Below, one piece after another: positions 14,894 to 21,454 of a stretch of DNA of 22,292 bases. The stretch spans positions 16,099-38,390 of the forward strand of contig MFAZ01000011.1 of NCBI GenBank assembly GCA_001776335.1. Reading direction: 5' to 3'. Positions within the stretch are counted from its first letter, which is position 1, and each line of letters begins with the position of its first letter. This stretch comes from Candidatus Curtissbacteria bacterium RIFCSPHIGHO2_01_FULL_41_11. Its GTDB lineage: Bacteria > Patescibacteriota > Microgenomatia > Curtissbacterales > GWA2-41-24. The position numbers were made by a program, and so were the translations under genes. The notes beneath the pieces were generated by a model. That model was not told the origin of the DNA. It worked only from the letters and a program-made list of their open reading frames with translations, and did no database searches.

Positions 14894-16072
14894 TTATCCG
14901 ACAAACGTCAAAGCAGTGCCTCTTTTGTTCGCGCGTCCTGTTCTGCCGATTCTGTGGATATAATCATCGTAGGAAGCAGGCATGTCGTAGTTTATCACAT
15001 GACTCACGTCCTCGATATCAAGCCCTCTCGAAGCAACGTCGGTAGCCAAAAGTATGCTTATCTGGTTTTTGCGAAACTGGTCTAAAGTTTTTTGCCTGTG
15101 ATTTTGTCTTTTATTGCCATGAATCACACCCGCTTTGAATCCTCGGCTAGTTAACTCATCGGTAAGCTTTTGAACTCCTCGTTTGGTTCTCCCAAAAATC
15201 AGAACCTTGCGAAAATCTTCGCGGATTAACAAATCATGCAGTTTGTCCACTTTTTGTTCTCCGCCTGTGACTTTTACAATTTCCTGGCTGATAGTATCAA
15301 TTGTGTCACTTTCTTTAACAGAAATCGTAATAGGATTTGTGACGAAAGTTTCTATGATTTCGCGGACTTTTGAAGAAACCGTAGCAGAAAAAAATAGCGA
15401 TTGTCTGGCCTCTGGCAGAAGCGAAATAAAGTACTTAATATCGCCAATAAAACCAATGTCTACCATACGATCGGTTTCATCTAAAACAACATTTCCAAAT
15501 CTGGACAAGTCAAGGCACCTTTGATTAATTAGGTCTCTTATTCTTCCGGGCGTTCCGATTACAAAATGCGGATTATCCCGGAGATCTCTTCTTTGCCTGT
15601 TCATACTTGTTCCTCCGATGCACAGAGCTGACCGAATGCTAAGTCCTCTGGCAAATTCTAATAGCTGACCGTGTATTTGAAGTGCAAGTTCACGTGTTGG
15701 AGCAACAATAAGCACGCTTTCTGATCTGTTCTTAAATATTTTGTTAACAAGAGGAATTAAAAATGCGGCGGTTTTTCCGGTTCCGGTGTTGGCAATGCCG
15801 ATAATATCCTGACCTGAACACACCAAAGGAATAGTCTGGTCCTGAATCGGTGTAGGCAAAGAGTAACCTTTGTCTGCTATATTTCTCTTTATCTCAGGTG
15901 CAATGGGAAAATCTTCAAACCTGTGCGTTGGCACAAATTCAGCTTGTTTGTGAATCAAATGTGCGGAATTTTGGTGTTGGCCGGCAGTAATTGCCCACAA
16001 TAGATCCTGGTTTGGTTTGGGTGTTTGGAAATTTCTTCGGAAATTACCTCTGGGTCTGAATCTATATCGCAT
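14894..16072 (-). CDS. DEAD-box-family RNA helicase (DETD variant)
   Basis: ATP-dependent RNA helicase of 392 residues. An Arg-rich N-terminal tail of about 50 residues (MRYRFRPRGNFRRNF) precedes the Q motif (FEDFPIAPEI...PTPIQDQTIP), Walker A ANTGTGKT (94-101), PTREL (126-130), GTPGR, motif II DETD (198-201) in place of DEAD, SAT (229-231), then the second RecA domain with VATDVASRGLDI and HRIGRTGR. It ends soon after motif VI, without the C-terminal extension of RhlE or CsdA. Likely roles are ribosome assembly or mRNA unwinding. The long upstream spacer carries a 21-bp repeat triplet that may be regulatory. Confidence 0.95.
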   Translation of the reverse strand: MRYRFRPRGNFRRNFQTPKPNQDLLWAITAGQHQNSAHLIHKQAEFVPTHRFEDFPIAPEIKRNIADKGYSLPTPIQDQTIPLVCSGQDIIGIANTGTGKTAAFLIPLVNKIFKNRSESVLIVAPTRELALQIHGQLLEFARGLSIRSALCIGGTSMNRQRRDLRDNPHFVIGTPGRIRDLINQRCLDLSRFGNVVLDETDRMVDIGFIGDIKYFISLLPEARQSLFFSATVSSKVREIIETFVTNPITISVKESDTIDTISQEIVKVTGGEQKVDKLHDLLIREDFRKVLIFGRTKRGVQKLTDELTSRGFKAGVIHGNKRQNHRQKTLDQFRKNQISILLATDVASRGLDIEDVSHVINYDMPASYDDYIHRIGRTGRANKRGTALTFVG

Positions 16073-16180
16073 AATAATATTTCTTGTTAGAAGACTGCAA
16101 GCTGTGCTTAATTAAGAAGTTATATTTGTGAGTAGTCTTTTATCTCTCTATTCAAAAATGTTTCAAATTAAGCAGATCTT

Positions 16181-16243
16181 TTCAAAGAAAAGCTATGCTT
16201 ATTCAAAGAAAAGCTATGCTTATTCAAAGAAAAGCTATGCTTA
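16181..16243. repeat. Three perfect 21-bp tandem repeats flanked by inverted arms
   Basis: The unit (TTCAAAGAAAAG then CTATGCTTA) is repeated exactly three times at 16181-16201, 16202-16222 and 16223-16243. Each unit has the small dyad AAGC-TAT-GCTT. AATTAAGCAGA at about 16166 and TCTGCTAATT at about 16252 form an imperfect inverted pair around the array. It lies about 110 bases upstream of the helicase start, in the 272-base gap at 16073-16344, which otherwise holds nothing I can identify. Confidence 0.9.
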
Positions 16244-16344
16244 TTCTTCACTCTGCTAATTAAGGAGAACTATACCACAAAATGAGATTTTAAGCAAACT
16301 ATGGGGTGTCTGGACCACTGTTTTGTAACACCTTATCTTGAAAG

Positions 16345-16725
16345 TTATGCTCTTTTACGTTCGTATCTGGAGTAATCGGTATTTTCCATTTGATTTTTCG
16401 CCAGAGAAGCTCCTCCAGCAACTGCGCCAGCCATTACTGCAAGAAGTCCCACTTCCAATATTATTTTGTCTAAGTTATTACGACCACGGTTTTCTGAATG
16501 AGCTAGTATGAAAGCTCTTTGCTGTTCGGGAGAGTCTGCAAACATGTCACTTGCTTGCCTAACAACTCTGTCGCGTTCGGCATTTTTCTCATTATGCCAT
16601 GCCTCGACCCTGTAGCCACCAACTACAATAGATGACACGCCACCAACGAGTAAAACAGCTGATGCTGCAAAAGAAACCCTCAAAGGGACCGACATTCTCA
16701 CAATTCTCTCTCTTTCACCAATCAT
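16345..16725 (-). CDS. Orphan two-pass membrane protein
   Basis: Unrecognised 126-residue protein with two hydrophobic helices, about 15-37 (LRVSFAASAVLLVGGVSSIV) and 88-109 (IILEVGLLAVMAGAVAGG), joined by a charged loop of about 50 residues (EAWHNEKNAERDRVVRQ...). Both ends are basic (ERERIVR and YERKRA), which fits cytoplasmic termini and an external loop. The start is set by TATAAT eight bases upstream with no Shine-Dalgarno. Its layout resembles the orphan at 8220: a short membrane protein under a leaderless-type promoter. Confidence 0.7.
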   Translation of the reverse strand: MIGERERIVRMSVPLRVSFAASAVLLVGGVSSIVVGGYRVEAWHNEKNAERDRVVRQASDMFADSPEQQRAFILAHSENRGRNNLDKIILEVGLLAVMAGAVAGGASLAKNQMENTDYSRYERKRA

Positions 16726-16733
16726 AGTTGTGC

Positions 16734-16739
16734 ATTATA
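16734..16739 (-). promoter_or_regulatory. TATAAT eight bases before the ATG at 16725
   Basis: On the minus strand TATAAT is followed by GCACAACT and then the ATG, so the transcript would start at or within two bases of the codon. No convincing -35 hexamer is present. Confidence 0.6.
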
Positions 16740-16767
16740 CAACAGTAGTAAATTTTATCGTGTGACA

Positions 16768-16845
16768 CCACGGTCACGATCCTGAGCCAGCCGAAGGAAA
16801 AACAAATATTTTCTGAGTTTAAGTCATTGTCCTCAGCTTTCGTTG
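16768..16845 (+). repeat. Dispersed repeat, copy C (degenerate)
   Basis: CCACGGTCACGATCCTGAGC at the start, then CAGCCGAAGGA, matches the heads of the copies at 18616 and 19316. It continues with AAATATTTTCTGAGTTTAAG, aligning to AAGTATTCACTGAACTTAAG in the 18616 copy. The central portion is missing, so this copy is about half length. It lies just upstream of the AlkA-like gene. Confidence 0.65.
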
Positions 16846-16879
16846 TAGATGATGTAAAATTACTGCCAGTGAGATAGAA

Positions 16880-17485
16880 ATGCCGCCGAAAGTAATTAAA
16901 CATTTTAAAAAATCAGACCCGATTCTCTTCGAAGTTATAAAAAGGATAGGTGCTATTGACACGCCGACAGGTAGAAAAGGCAAGAATTATTTTCTCGATT
17001 TGATAGAATCCATTGTTTCCCAGCAGCTTTCCGGCAAGGCTGCCGACAAAATATTTGAAAGATTCAAAACGCTTTTTTCTGGCAGAAAAATAACCCCGGA
17101 AACTGTTCTCAAGCTAAAAGACGAAAAGATACGAAAAACAGGAATTTCGTATTCCAAAGTAAAATACATCAAAGATCTGGCATCAAAGGTAGCGAGTGGG
17201 GAACTTCTACTGCAGTCCTTGCCGGAGTTGGAAGATGAAAAAATAGTAACCCAGCTTGTACAAGTCAAAGGAATAGGCAGGTGGACAGCAGAAATGTTTC
17301 TAATTTTTACTCTCGGGCGAGAAGACGTTTTCTCGCACGGTGATCTGGGGCTAAATAATGCGATTAAAAAAATATACAAACCCCAAAATCACTCCCGCGA
17401 TGCTGTCGAAAAAATAGCTTCCAAATGGTCACCTTACAAAAGCTGGGCTTCGCTCATCCTCTGGCGCAGCCTTGACAACAGGTAA
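16880..17485 (+). CDS. AlkA-type DNA-3-methyladenine glycosylase (HhH-GPD)
   Basis: Base-excision repair glycosylase of 201 residues that removes alkylated bases. The helix-hairpin-helix is VKGIGRWTA at 129-137, and the catalytic aspartate is Asp155 in FSHGDLGL. The upstream block LDLIESIVSQQLSGKAADKIFERF is the conserved N-terminal helical region of the AlkA/MAG group. It lacks the FeS cysteines of Nth/MutY and the N-terminal beta domain of E. coli AlkA, so it resembles the compact yeast MAG type. A TAAAAT at 16855-16860 lies 19 bases before the ATG. It is flanked by orphan genes and repeat copy C. Confidence 0.92.
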   Translation: MPPKVIKHFKKSDPILFEVIKRIGAIDTPTGRKGKNYFLDLIESIVSQQLSGKAADKIFERFKTLFSGRKITPETVLKLKDEKIRKTGISYSKVKYIKDLASKVASGELLLQSLPELEDEKIVTQLVQVKGIGRWTAEMFLIFTLGREDVFSHGDLGLNNAIKKIYKPQNHSRDAVEKIASKWSPYKSWASLILWRSLDNR

Positions 17486-17533
17486 TTGAAAATTAGCGCC
17501 TTTAGATTAACTATTTAATCTTTCGGGCTGTAT

Positions 17534-17562
17534 TTGTAAAATCTGAGGTGATTAAATAAAAT
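17534..17562 (+). promoter_or_regulatory. Promoter six bases before the ATG at 17569
   Basis: TTGTAA (17534-17539) and TAAAAT (17557-17562) are 17 bases apart, and six bases separate the -10 box from the ATG, predicting a leaderless mRNA. A GAGGTG at 17544-17549 is too far upstream to serve as a ribosome binding site. Confidence 0.6.
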
Positions 17563-17568
17563 ACCACC

Positions 17569-18600
17569 ATGGCAGATCGTCTAAAAGGAAAGCCCCAAAG
17601 GGTTGAGGACTTAGCAAAAAAAGCTTATAAAGTACACGCATCAGCGGATAGATTAATAGAAAAACACATAAGTCCTGGTCTTGCTCCTTGGGCTAACTTA
17701 CTTGGCAACTCGTTATTTGGTGAAAGAGATGGGGAGTGGACTGTAGATAGTCTGCTGGAGCAGACGATGGTTGTCCAAAAAGAGGAGGAGAAGGCTATTA
17801 GAATTAAATTGGCAAAACAGACCTTACAAGCATTAGACGCCCAGCTTACATTTTTTAGGCATACTGAAAGCCCGTCAATATCTGTTGCACAAAACGCGGC
17901 AGAATTAACAACAGCACTGCTACAAAGAATATTAGCTTCTGAAGATGATATTGCGTATGAATATGCATTTGAATCAGAAGCGCTCGAAGAAGCCCATGCA
18001 GTAGAGGCGGTTAGACAAATAATAATGAAACCCGCGTTTCCCTTAATCGGTGACGGACTTAAAGATTTTAGACCGCCTCGTAGTAGAGACGATTCTTTTT
18101 TAGGCGATTTAGGTTCGCTTTTCAATACATATGAGATTGATCTACAAGATGAAAGAATCGAAGAAGTACGTACTCGCATGAAAAATCCTTCGGATATTGA
18201 AGAATATCGGAGAGTACACGATGAATGGATACAGGAAAAAATGAAAAATTATACACCTGAGAAATGGGAAGAATTACTCGGGCAACAATGCCGAATACTT
18301 TTCAGACATATCCAAGAAAGTGCCAGAAGGTCTTCAGAAAGTTCACAGCAGACAGTCGGATTCTTAAACAATCTTACTTATCGCGGGAAAAAAATTCCTC
18401 AGAAAAGCCTAGAAGAACTTGCGGAATTTGCTGAAGATCAAAAAAAATTCTGCGCTCAAATTGCACAGCTTGAACGGTTTGATGACCTTTTGCCTTGGAT
18501 TAAAGCGCAATTAGGAGAAAACGCAACGTACATGACGCTTCTCGACCGTCTCTACCCCATAGATCTTGAGCCTGAATCCACTCCTGTTTCTAGTCCCTAA
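17569..18600 (+). CDS. Orphan helical protein
   Basis: Unrecognised 343-residue protein, probably cytoplasmic: no signal peptide and no convincing membrane helix. It is rich in Glu, Lys, Gln and Ala and looks almost wholly alpha-helical, with heptad-like stretches such as EEEKAIRIKLAKQTLQALDA and KSLEELAEFAEDQKKFCAQ. A Pro/Arg/Asp segment near 165-180 (DFRPPRSRDDSF) may be a linker between two helical halves, and the tail is acidic and Pro/Ser-rich. The start is fixed by the promoter six bases upstream. Its 3' end is followed after 15 bases by repeat copy A. Confidence 0.75.
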   Translation: MADRLKGKPQRVEDLAKKAYKVHASADRLIEKHISPGLAPWANLLGNSLFGERDGEWTVDSLLEQTMVVQKEEEKAIRIKLAKQTLQALDAQLTFFRHTESPSISVAQNAAELTTALLQRILASEDDIAYEYAFESEALEEAHAVEAVRQIIMKPAFPLIGDGLKDFRPPRSRDDSFLGDLGSLFNTYEIDLQDERIEEVRTRMKNPSDIEEYRRVHDEWIQEKMKNYTPEKWEELLGQQCRILFRHIQESARRSSESSQQTVGFLNNLTYRGKKIPQKSLEELAEFAEDQKKFCAQIAQLERFDDLLPWIKAQLGENATYMTLLDRLYPIDLEPESTPVSSP

Positions 18601-18615
18601 GTTTAGTGTGTGTAC

Positions 18616-18773
18616 CCCCACGGTCATGACCCTGAGCCAGCCGAAGGGTTTTCACTCTTCACTTCGTTCAGAGTAAACAATAGAACCAAGTATTCACTGA
18701 ACTTAAGTCTTTGTATTCGAGCTTAGGTCAGGTTCAAGACATAAACACTATCTCCCACTCGGAAGTTGAACAC
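18616..18773 (+). repeat. Dispersed repeat, copy A (about 158 bp)
   Basis: The copy starts with CCCCACGGTCATGACCCTGA, which contains the perfect palindrome GGTCATGACC, then GCCAGCCGAAGGGTTTTC. ACTCTTCACTTCG...CAGAGT (18654-18674) is an inner hairpin. It goes on to GAACCAAGTATT, TCGAGCTTAGG and TATCTCCCACTCGGAAGTTGAACAC. The same landmarks occur in the same order and orientation at 19316-19481. It is non-coding in appearance and precedes the promoter of the orphan at 18819. Confidence 0.8.
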
Positions 18774-18803
18774 ACATATTTGCTTTTTTGCCATCTTTGC
18801 TAC

Positions 18804-18809
18804 TATAAT
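18804..18809 (+). promoter_or_regulatory. TATAAT nine bases before the ATG at 18819
   Basis: A perfect -10 box with a weak TTGCTT 18 bases upstream (18780-18785). Transcription would begin two or three bases before the ATG. This decides the start of the next gene against the longer in-frame ATG at 18711. Confidence 0.6.
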
Positions 18810-18818
18810 CCCGCTCGT

Positions 18819-19250
18819 ATGCCAGAGAGAAGCGAAATTGCAGCTAAAGCAGAAATTTCGAAAATATCAACAACCCGGCACATAAAGGGATTTGCATCTG
18901 ATGGAGAAGTTTATTTGGAACTTTATAATAAACCCATCGGTGAAAATGAAACTGCAGAAAGCTTTTTAAATGAGCATCGTACATTAGCGTGGGCAGAAGT
19001 TTATGAGGTTGCGACCGGAGAAATAAAAATAGGGGGTTCTTCCGCACAGTTCAAAACGCAGCCGTATAATGCTATCAAATATTATCCCGATGCCGTGCTT
19101 ATGAGCGCAGAAGAAGTTAAAGCGGCTGGAGTAAAACTGATGGGTAGGAAAGCAGCGCAGTATGCCGTAGTCCAGGGAAGAGAATATTTCCGTTTTGATC
19201 CTAAAACAGACTGCATTGTCCAAAGATCCCCTTGGCAAGGCCCCCTTTAG
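18819..19250 (+). CDS. Orphan protein between two direct repeats
   Basis: Unrecognised 143-residue soluble protein. Visible blocks are RHIKGFASDGEVYLELYNKP, AWAEVYEVATGEIKIGGS and AAQYAVVQGREYFRFDPKTD, suggesting a mainly beta-strand fold. An in-frame ATG at 18711 would add 36 residues, but these are read through repeat copy A and the promoter (the same YSSLGQ peptide appears when copy B is translated), so the ATG at 18819 is preferred. The gene lies between copies A and B, direct repeats about 0.7 kb apart. Confidence 0.65.
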   Translation: MPERSEIAAKAEISKISTTRHIKGFASDGEVYLELYNKPIGENETAESFLNEHRTLAWAEVYEVATGEIKIGGSSAQFKTQPYNAIKYYPDAVLMSAEEVKAAGVKLMGRKAAQYAVVQGREYFRFDPKTDCIVQRSPWQGPL

Positions 19251-19315
19251 AGGTCTGGATTACTAATTAGTTGAATTTCTTAGTCGATGGTGAATTCACA
19301 AATACGCTTTGGTGG

Positions 19316-19481
19316 CCCCACGGTCATGACCCTGAGCCAGTCGGAAGGGTTTTCGCAATGTTAACGACCCTGAACTTGTCGAATGAGAACCAAGTGTTTG
19401 TGGAATTTAGGTCACTATACTCGAGCTTAGGACAGCCTGCAAAACCAAACTCAAATTATCTCCCAATAGGGAGTTAAACAC
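19316..19481 (+). repeat. Dispersed repeat, copy B (about 166 bp)
   Basis: The copy starts CCCCACGGTCATGACCCTGA like copy A and shares GAACCAAGTGTTT, TCGAGCTTAGGA and a TATCTCCC...GTTAAACAC end. It contains a further element CCCTGAACTTGTCGAATGAG at 19368-19387 in the place of the inner hairpin of copy A. Near the end CTCCC-AATA-GGGAG forms a short hairpin. Its last bases provide the stop codon of the minus-strand gene at 19474. Confidence 0.8.
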
Positions 19482-20148
19482 TTTGTTGAGGTTCTTCGGG
19501 CATATCTTCTTTGGTTAATCTTTCTAAAATCTCATCAAAAGGAGCTAGCCTTTCATCTGGTTCTGGTTGAACATCTGGATAATTTTGACTTTCTTGATTT
19601 TCGGCATCTGGGACTTCTTCTAAAAGAATACCTGCCAATGGATTTTTTTTGTTTATAAACAGGTTACCTACTCCCATACCTCTGTCTATACCTGTTTCTC
19701 CAATTAGTCCTTTGTGAGCTGCGTAAGCCAAAGCGGCGATTGCAAGTTGCTGACTACCTAGAGCAGCTCCAACGGACATCACATCTCCCATTGCTGGCAC
19801 ATTTAAATCTGTTCCATCCCCTCCACATTCTCTTTCGACACGAACTGCCATTTTATCAAGTTCATATGCGGTCTCTTCTGTCCAATATAAATCAGAAATC
19901 CTTTTCTTGAAGACAGGAGCTACCTTTACTCCACCATCATTCACGGCATCTTCAATCTGGTCTGACGTAAAACCTTCCTGAATGAGGTCAGCTGTTAAAC
20001 AAAACTTCTTGTCTATCATATACTCCGCAATCGTTCTGTAATCTCCTTTTTCAGAGATTCCATACATAAAATGTATTGTTGCAGAAGCAATCCTTTCAGG
20101 AACCTTATATGGCTGTGGTTGTTTTCCAATCTTGGCTTCTTGTGTCAT
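19474..20148 (-). CDS. Orphan soluble protein with acidic tail
   Basis: Unrecognised 224-residue protein. The N-terminal two thirds include IASATIHFMYGISEKGDY, CLTADLIQEGFTSDQIEDAV and a small-residue-rich helix (VMSVGAALGSQQLAIAALAYAAHKG), which is amphipathic more than membrane-spanning. The last 50 residues are acidic and Pro/Glu/Gln-rich (PDVQPEPDERLAPFDEIL), probably disordered. It has the best promoter in the window, with TTGACA and TAAAAT 17 bases apart and nine bases before the ATG. The stop codon lies inside repeat copy B, so the 3' end may have been set by the repeat. Confidence 0.7.
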   Translation of the reverse strand: MTQEAKIGKQPQPYKVPERIASATIHFMYGISEKGDYRTIAEYMIDKKFCLTADLIQEGFTSDQIEDAVNDGGVKVAPVFKKRISDLYWTEETAYELDKMAVRVERECGGDGTDLNVPAMGDVMSVGAALGSQQLAIAALAYAAHKGLIGETGIDRGMGVGNLFINKKNPLAGILLEEVPDAENQESQNYPDVQPEPDERLAPFDEILERLTKEDMPEEPQQSV

Positions 20149-20157
20149 TGAAACAGA

Positions 20158-20186
20158 ATTTTACTCGTGCCTAGAGAGAATGTCAA
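20158..20186 (-). promoter_or_regulatory. Consensus promoter nine bases before the ATG at 20148
   Basis: On the minus strand TTGACA (20186-20181), a 17-base spacer, then TAAAAT (20163-20158) and nine bases to the ATG. The full consensus -35 and correct spacing make this the strongest sigma70-like promoter seen here, and it predicts a leader of about three bases or none. Confidence 0.75.
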
Positions 20187-20251
20187 AACCAATGGGTAGT
20201 TGAACCATTTTAGCTTCAAAAAATAAGGTTGGTTGCAGGTATGAGGCTGAG

Positions 20252-20323
20252 TGGCCCTACGGGGAGTCGAACCCCGCTTTGGACCTTGAAAGGGTCCCGT
20301 CCTAACCGATAGACGATAGGGCC
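20252..20323 (-). tRNA. tRNA-Glu (anticodon UUC)
   Basis: On the minus strand the acceptor arm GGCCCTA pairs with TAGGGCC, the D arm follows as GTCTATCGGTTAGGAC, the anticodon arm is GGACC-CTTTCAA-GGTCC with anticodon TTC, and the T arm is CGGGG-TTCGACT-CCCCG. The discriminator is A. CCA is not encoded (ACTC follows), so it must be added after transcription. The tRNA would accept Glu. A T-rich TTATTTTTT about 25 bases downstream may end the transcript. Confidence 0.95.
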
Positions 20324-20424
20324 TCACTGCATTCGGCCCTGATTCTCACTTCGTTCAAAATAGGGCCTCATTTCACTCGGACCCATAATTTTTTCGAAAT
20401 TGACTAAGGGCCAGATCATAACAC

Positions 20425-20457
20425 TTTAAGGCCATAAAATTTTATCATAGCCTTAAA
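20425..20457. other. AT-rich inverted repeat between the MscS-like gene and tRNA-Glu
   Basis: TTTAAGGC (20425-20432) and GCCTTAAA (20450-20457) form an 8-bp stem around a loop containing the perfect palindrome ATAAAATTTTAT. It lies 28 bases after the stop at 20485 and upstream of tRNA-Glu. There is no T-tract on the minus strand, so a terminator role is uncertain. The rest of 20324-20484 holds CCCTGATTCTCACTTCG and related short repeat pieces. Confidence 0.5.
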
Positions 20458-20484
20458 TCTAAGTCTATGCGTATAAGGTACGGC

Positions 20485-21156
20485 TTACTTCTTGAACTTT
20501 TCCCAAACGGATTCCAAAATTTCCCTCGCCGTCGTTTGTCCACCAAGTCCGAAGGCCAGTCCGCCGGCAATAGCGATCATCGCTACAATTCCGCCAAATA
20601 GTATTCTCAAAAGTTCTTGACCAACACCTAGTTGGTGCAAGACTAAAAACGCCACGAATACCGTGATTGACCATTGCGCGGTTATACCGACTGCATGAGA
20701 CAAGGTTCTTCCAAGTGAATGGCTGGCGCCTTTTGCAACTCGGTAGGCCAGTTTGGAAAAAACCAATCCGACTATAGCCAGAACTACTGAGACGATCACG
20801 TTAGGAACGTAAAATACCACCCTGTTTAAAACGACATTGACAGAATCCAATCTCCATGCCTGGAAAGTCGGAATCAAAAAGACGACGATAATCGCCCATC
20901 TGGTAATTTCTGCCAGAACCTCCGACCACTCGATATCTCTCCCTTCAACACTCGTAATTCCGTACTTGGAAAGGAACTTTTCAAGCTGTACCGCCTTCAA
21001 AACTCCAATTACCAAACGGTATGCGACAGCACCGAGAACTAAACCAATAACAAGAACGACTAAACCGCCGACCAAAGCCGGGATAAAGTTAACAAAATCC
21101 GCAATTGCGTTTATTACAACAGAAGTAACTGCAATAGATAAATCTTCAACACTCAT
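20485..21156 (-). CDS. MscS-like multi-pass membrane protein (TM_helix type)
   Basis: The 223-residue membrane protein is of the small MscS-related type with conserved TM helices (CmpX/YkuT-like). Four to five hydrophobic helices lie at about 21-50, 83-103, 112-136, 155-178 and 183-207. The last one, glycine-rich (GIVAMIAIAGGLAFGLGGQ), resembles the pore-lining TM3 of MscS, but the cytoplasmic vestibule domain of true MscS is missing. A mechanosensitive or osmotic role is a family-based guess. ATG at 21156 was chosen over an adjacent TTG at 21159; AGGAGGTG lies ten bases upstream of it, the only strong Shine-Dalgarno before a clear gene in the window. A palindromic repeat lies immediately upstream of the Shine-Dalgarno. 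Confidence 0.85.
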   Translation of the reverse strand: MSVEDLSIAVTSVVINAIADFVNFIPALVGGLVVLVIGLVLGAVAYRLVIGVLKAVQLEKFLSKYGITSVEGRDIEWSEVLAEITRWAIIVVFLIPTFQAWRLDSVNVVLNRVVFYVPNVIVSVVLAIVGLVFSKLAYRVAKGASHSLGRTLSHAVGITAQWSITVFVAFLVLHQLGVGQELLRILFGGIVAMIAIAGGLAFGLGGQTTAREILESVWEKFKK

Positions 21157-21166
21157 CAATTTTTCA

Positions 21167-21172
21167 CCTCCT
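21167..21172 (-). promoter_or_regulatory. Strong Shine-Dalgarno of the MscS-like gene
   Basis: AGGAGG, within AAAGGAGGTGAAAA on the minus strand, lies seven bases before TTG 21159 and ten before ATG 21156. It contrasts with the orphan genes, which have no such site. Confidence 0.8.
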
Positions 21173-21208
21173 TTGCCCTACGAAGCTTTAGCGAAGTAGG
21201 GCTTTGCC
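21171..21208. repeat. Palindromic element bounded by a short direct duplication
   Basis: CCCTAC and GTAGGG arms enclose GAAGCTTTAGCGAA, giving an imperfect hairpin. CTTTG occurs immediately on both sides (with CTTTGCC at 21171-21177 and 21202-21208), like a target-site duplication. A partial second copy, CTTCGTAGTA, follows at about 21221-21230. The element lies in the 5' untranslated region of the MscS-like gene. Confidence 0.6.
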
Positions 21209-21340
21209 GTCCAGCTCCGCTTCGTAGTATCTACATCCAGATTAGCGGCAAACGGGTGAAAAAATCAAGTGAAAATGAATTTAGTGGGGGCACTACACTT
21301 CGCTCTTCAAGCTTCTTATAGCAGGCAGGGATTGGAATGC

Positions 21341-21412
21341 CACGGCTCTGAACAGTTTGAAAGGCTATAGCCCTGAGTTATCGAAGGGCCACGGCCCTGA
21401 GTTTATCGAGGG
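21341..21412. repeat. Cluster of three CCCTGAG...TCGAAGGG-type elements
   Basis: CACGGCTCTGAACAGTTTGA, CCCTGAGTTATCGAAGGG (21369-21387) and CCACGGCCCTGAGTTTATCG followed by AGGGGG lie head to tail in the same orientation. The heads share CCACGG with the long repeats at 16768, 18616 and 19316. The spacer from 21209 to 21454 contains no gene that I can support; apart from these elements I see nothing in it. Confidence 0.7.
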
Positions 21413-21454
21413 GGAACACCTTGTGCAAGCAACTATTGTCGATACATGATGCTT

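Noticed and set aside
16181..16243. CRISPR array
   Set aside because: The 21-bp units are contiguous with no spacers and no cas genes are nearby.
18740..18773. Resemblance of TCTCCCACTCGGAAGTTGAA to 5S rRNA
   Set aside because: Only a short stretch is similar; there is no 120-base 5S fold around it, and copy B is diverged at the same place.
18711..18818. 36-codon N-terminal extension of the orphan at 18819
   Set aside because: It would be read through repeat copy A and the TATAAT box; the ATG at 18819 fits the promoter spacing seen at other orphan genes.
19271..19477. 68-codon plus-strand frame across repeat copy B
   Set aside because: It is non-coding repeat sequence read by chance; its YSSLGQ segment reappears only because copy A is related.
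18616..19481. Integron-like cassettes with attC sites at the ends of copies A and B
   Set aside because: Copies A and B end in GTTGAAC and GTTAAAC, which fit GTTRRRY, but I found no matching RYYYAAC partner or paired L boxes, and no integrase is present in the window. The motif is short enough to occur by chance.
20145..20327. 60-codon minus-strand frame MRPYRLSVRTG...
   Set aside because: It runs through the tRNA-Glu gene, which explains the sequence.
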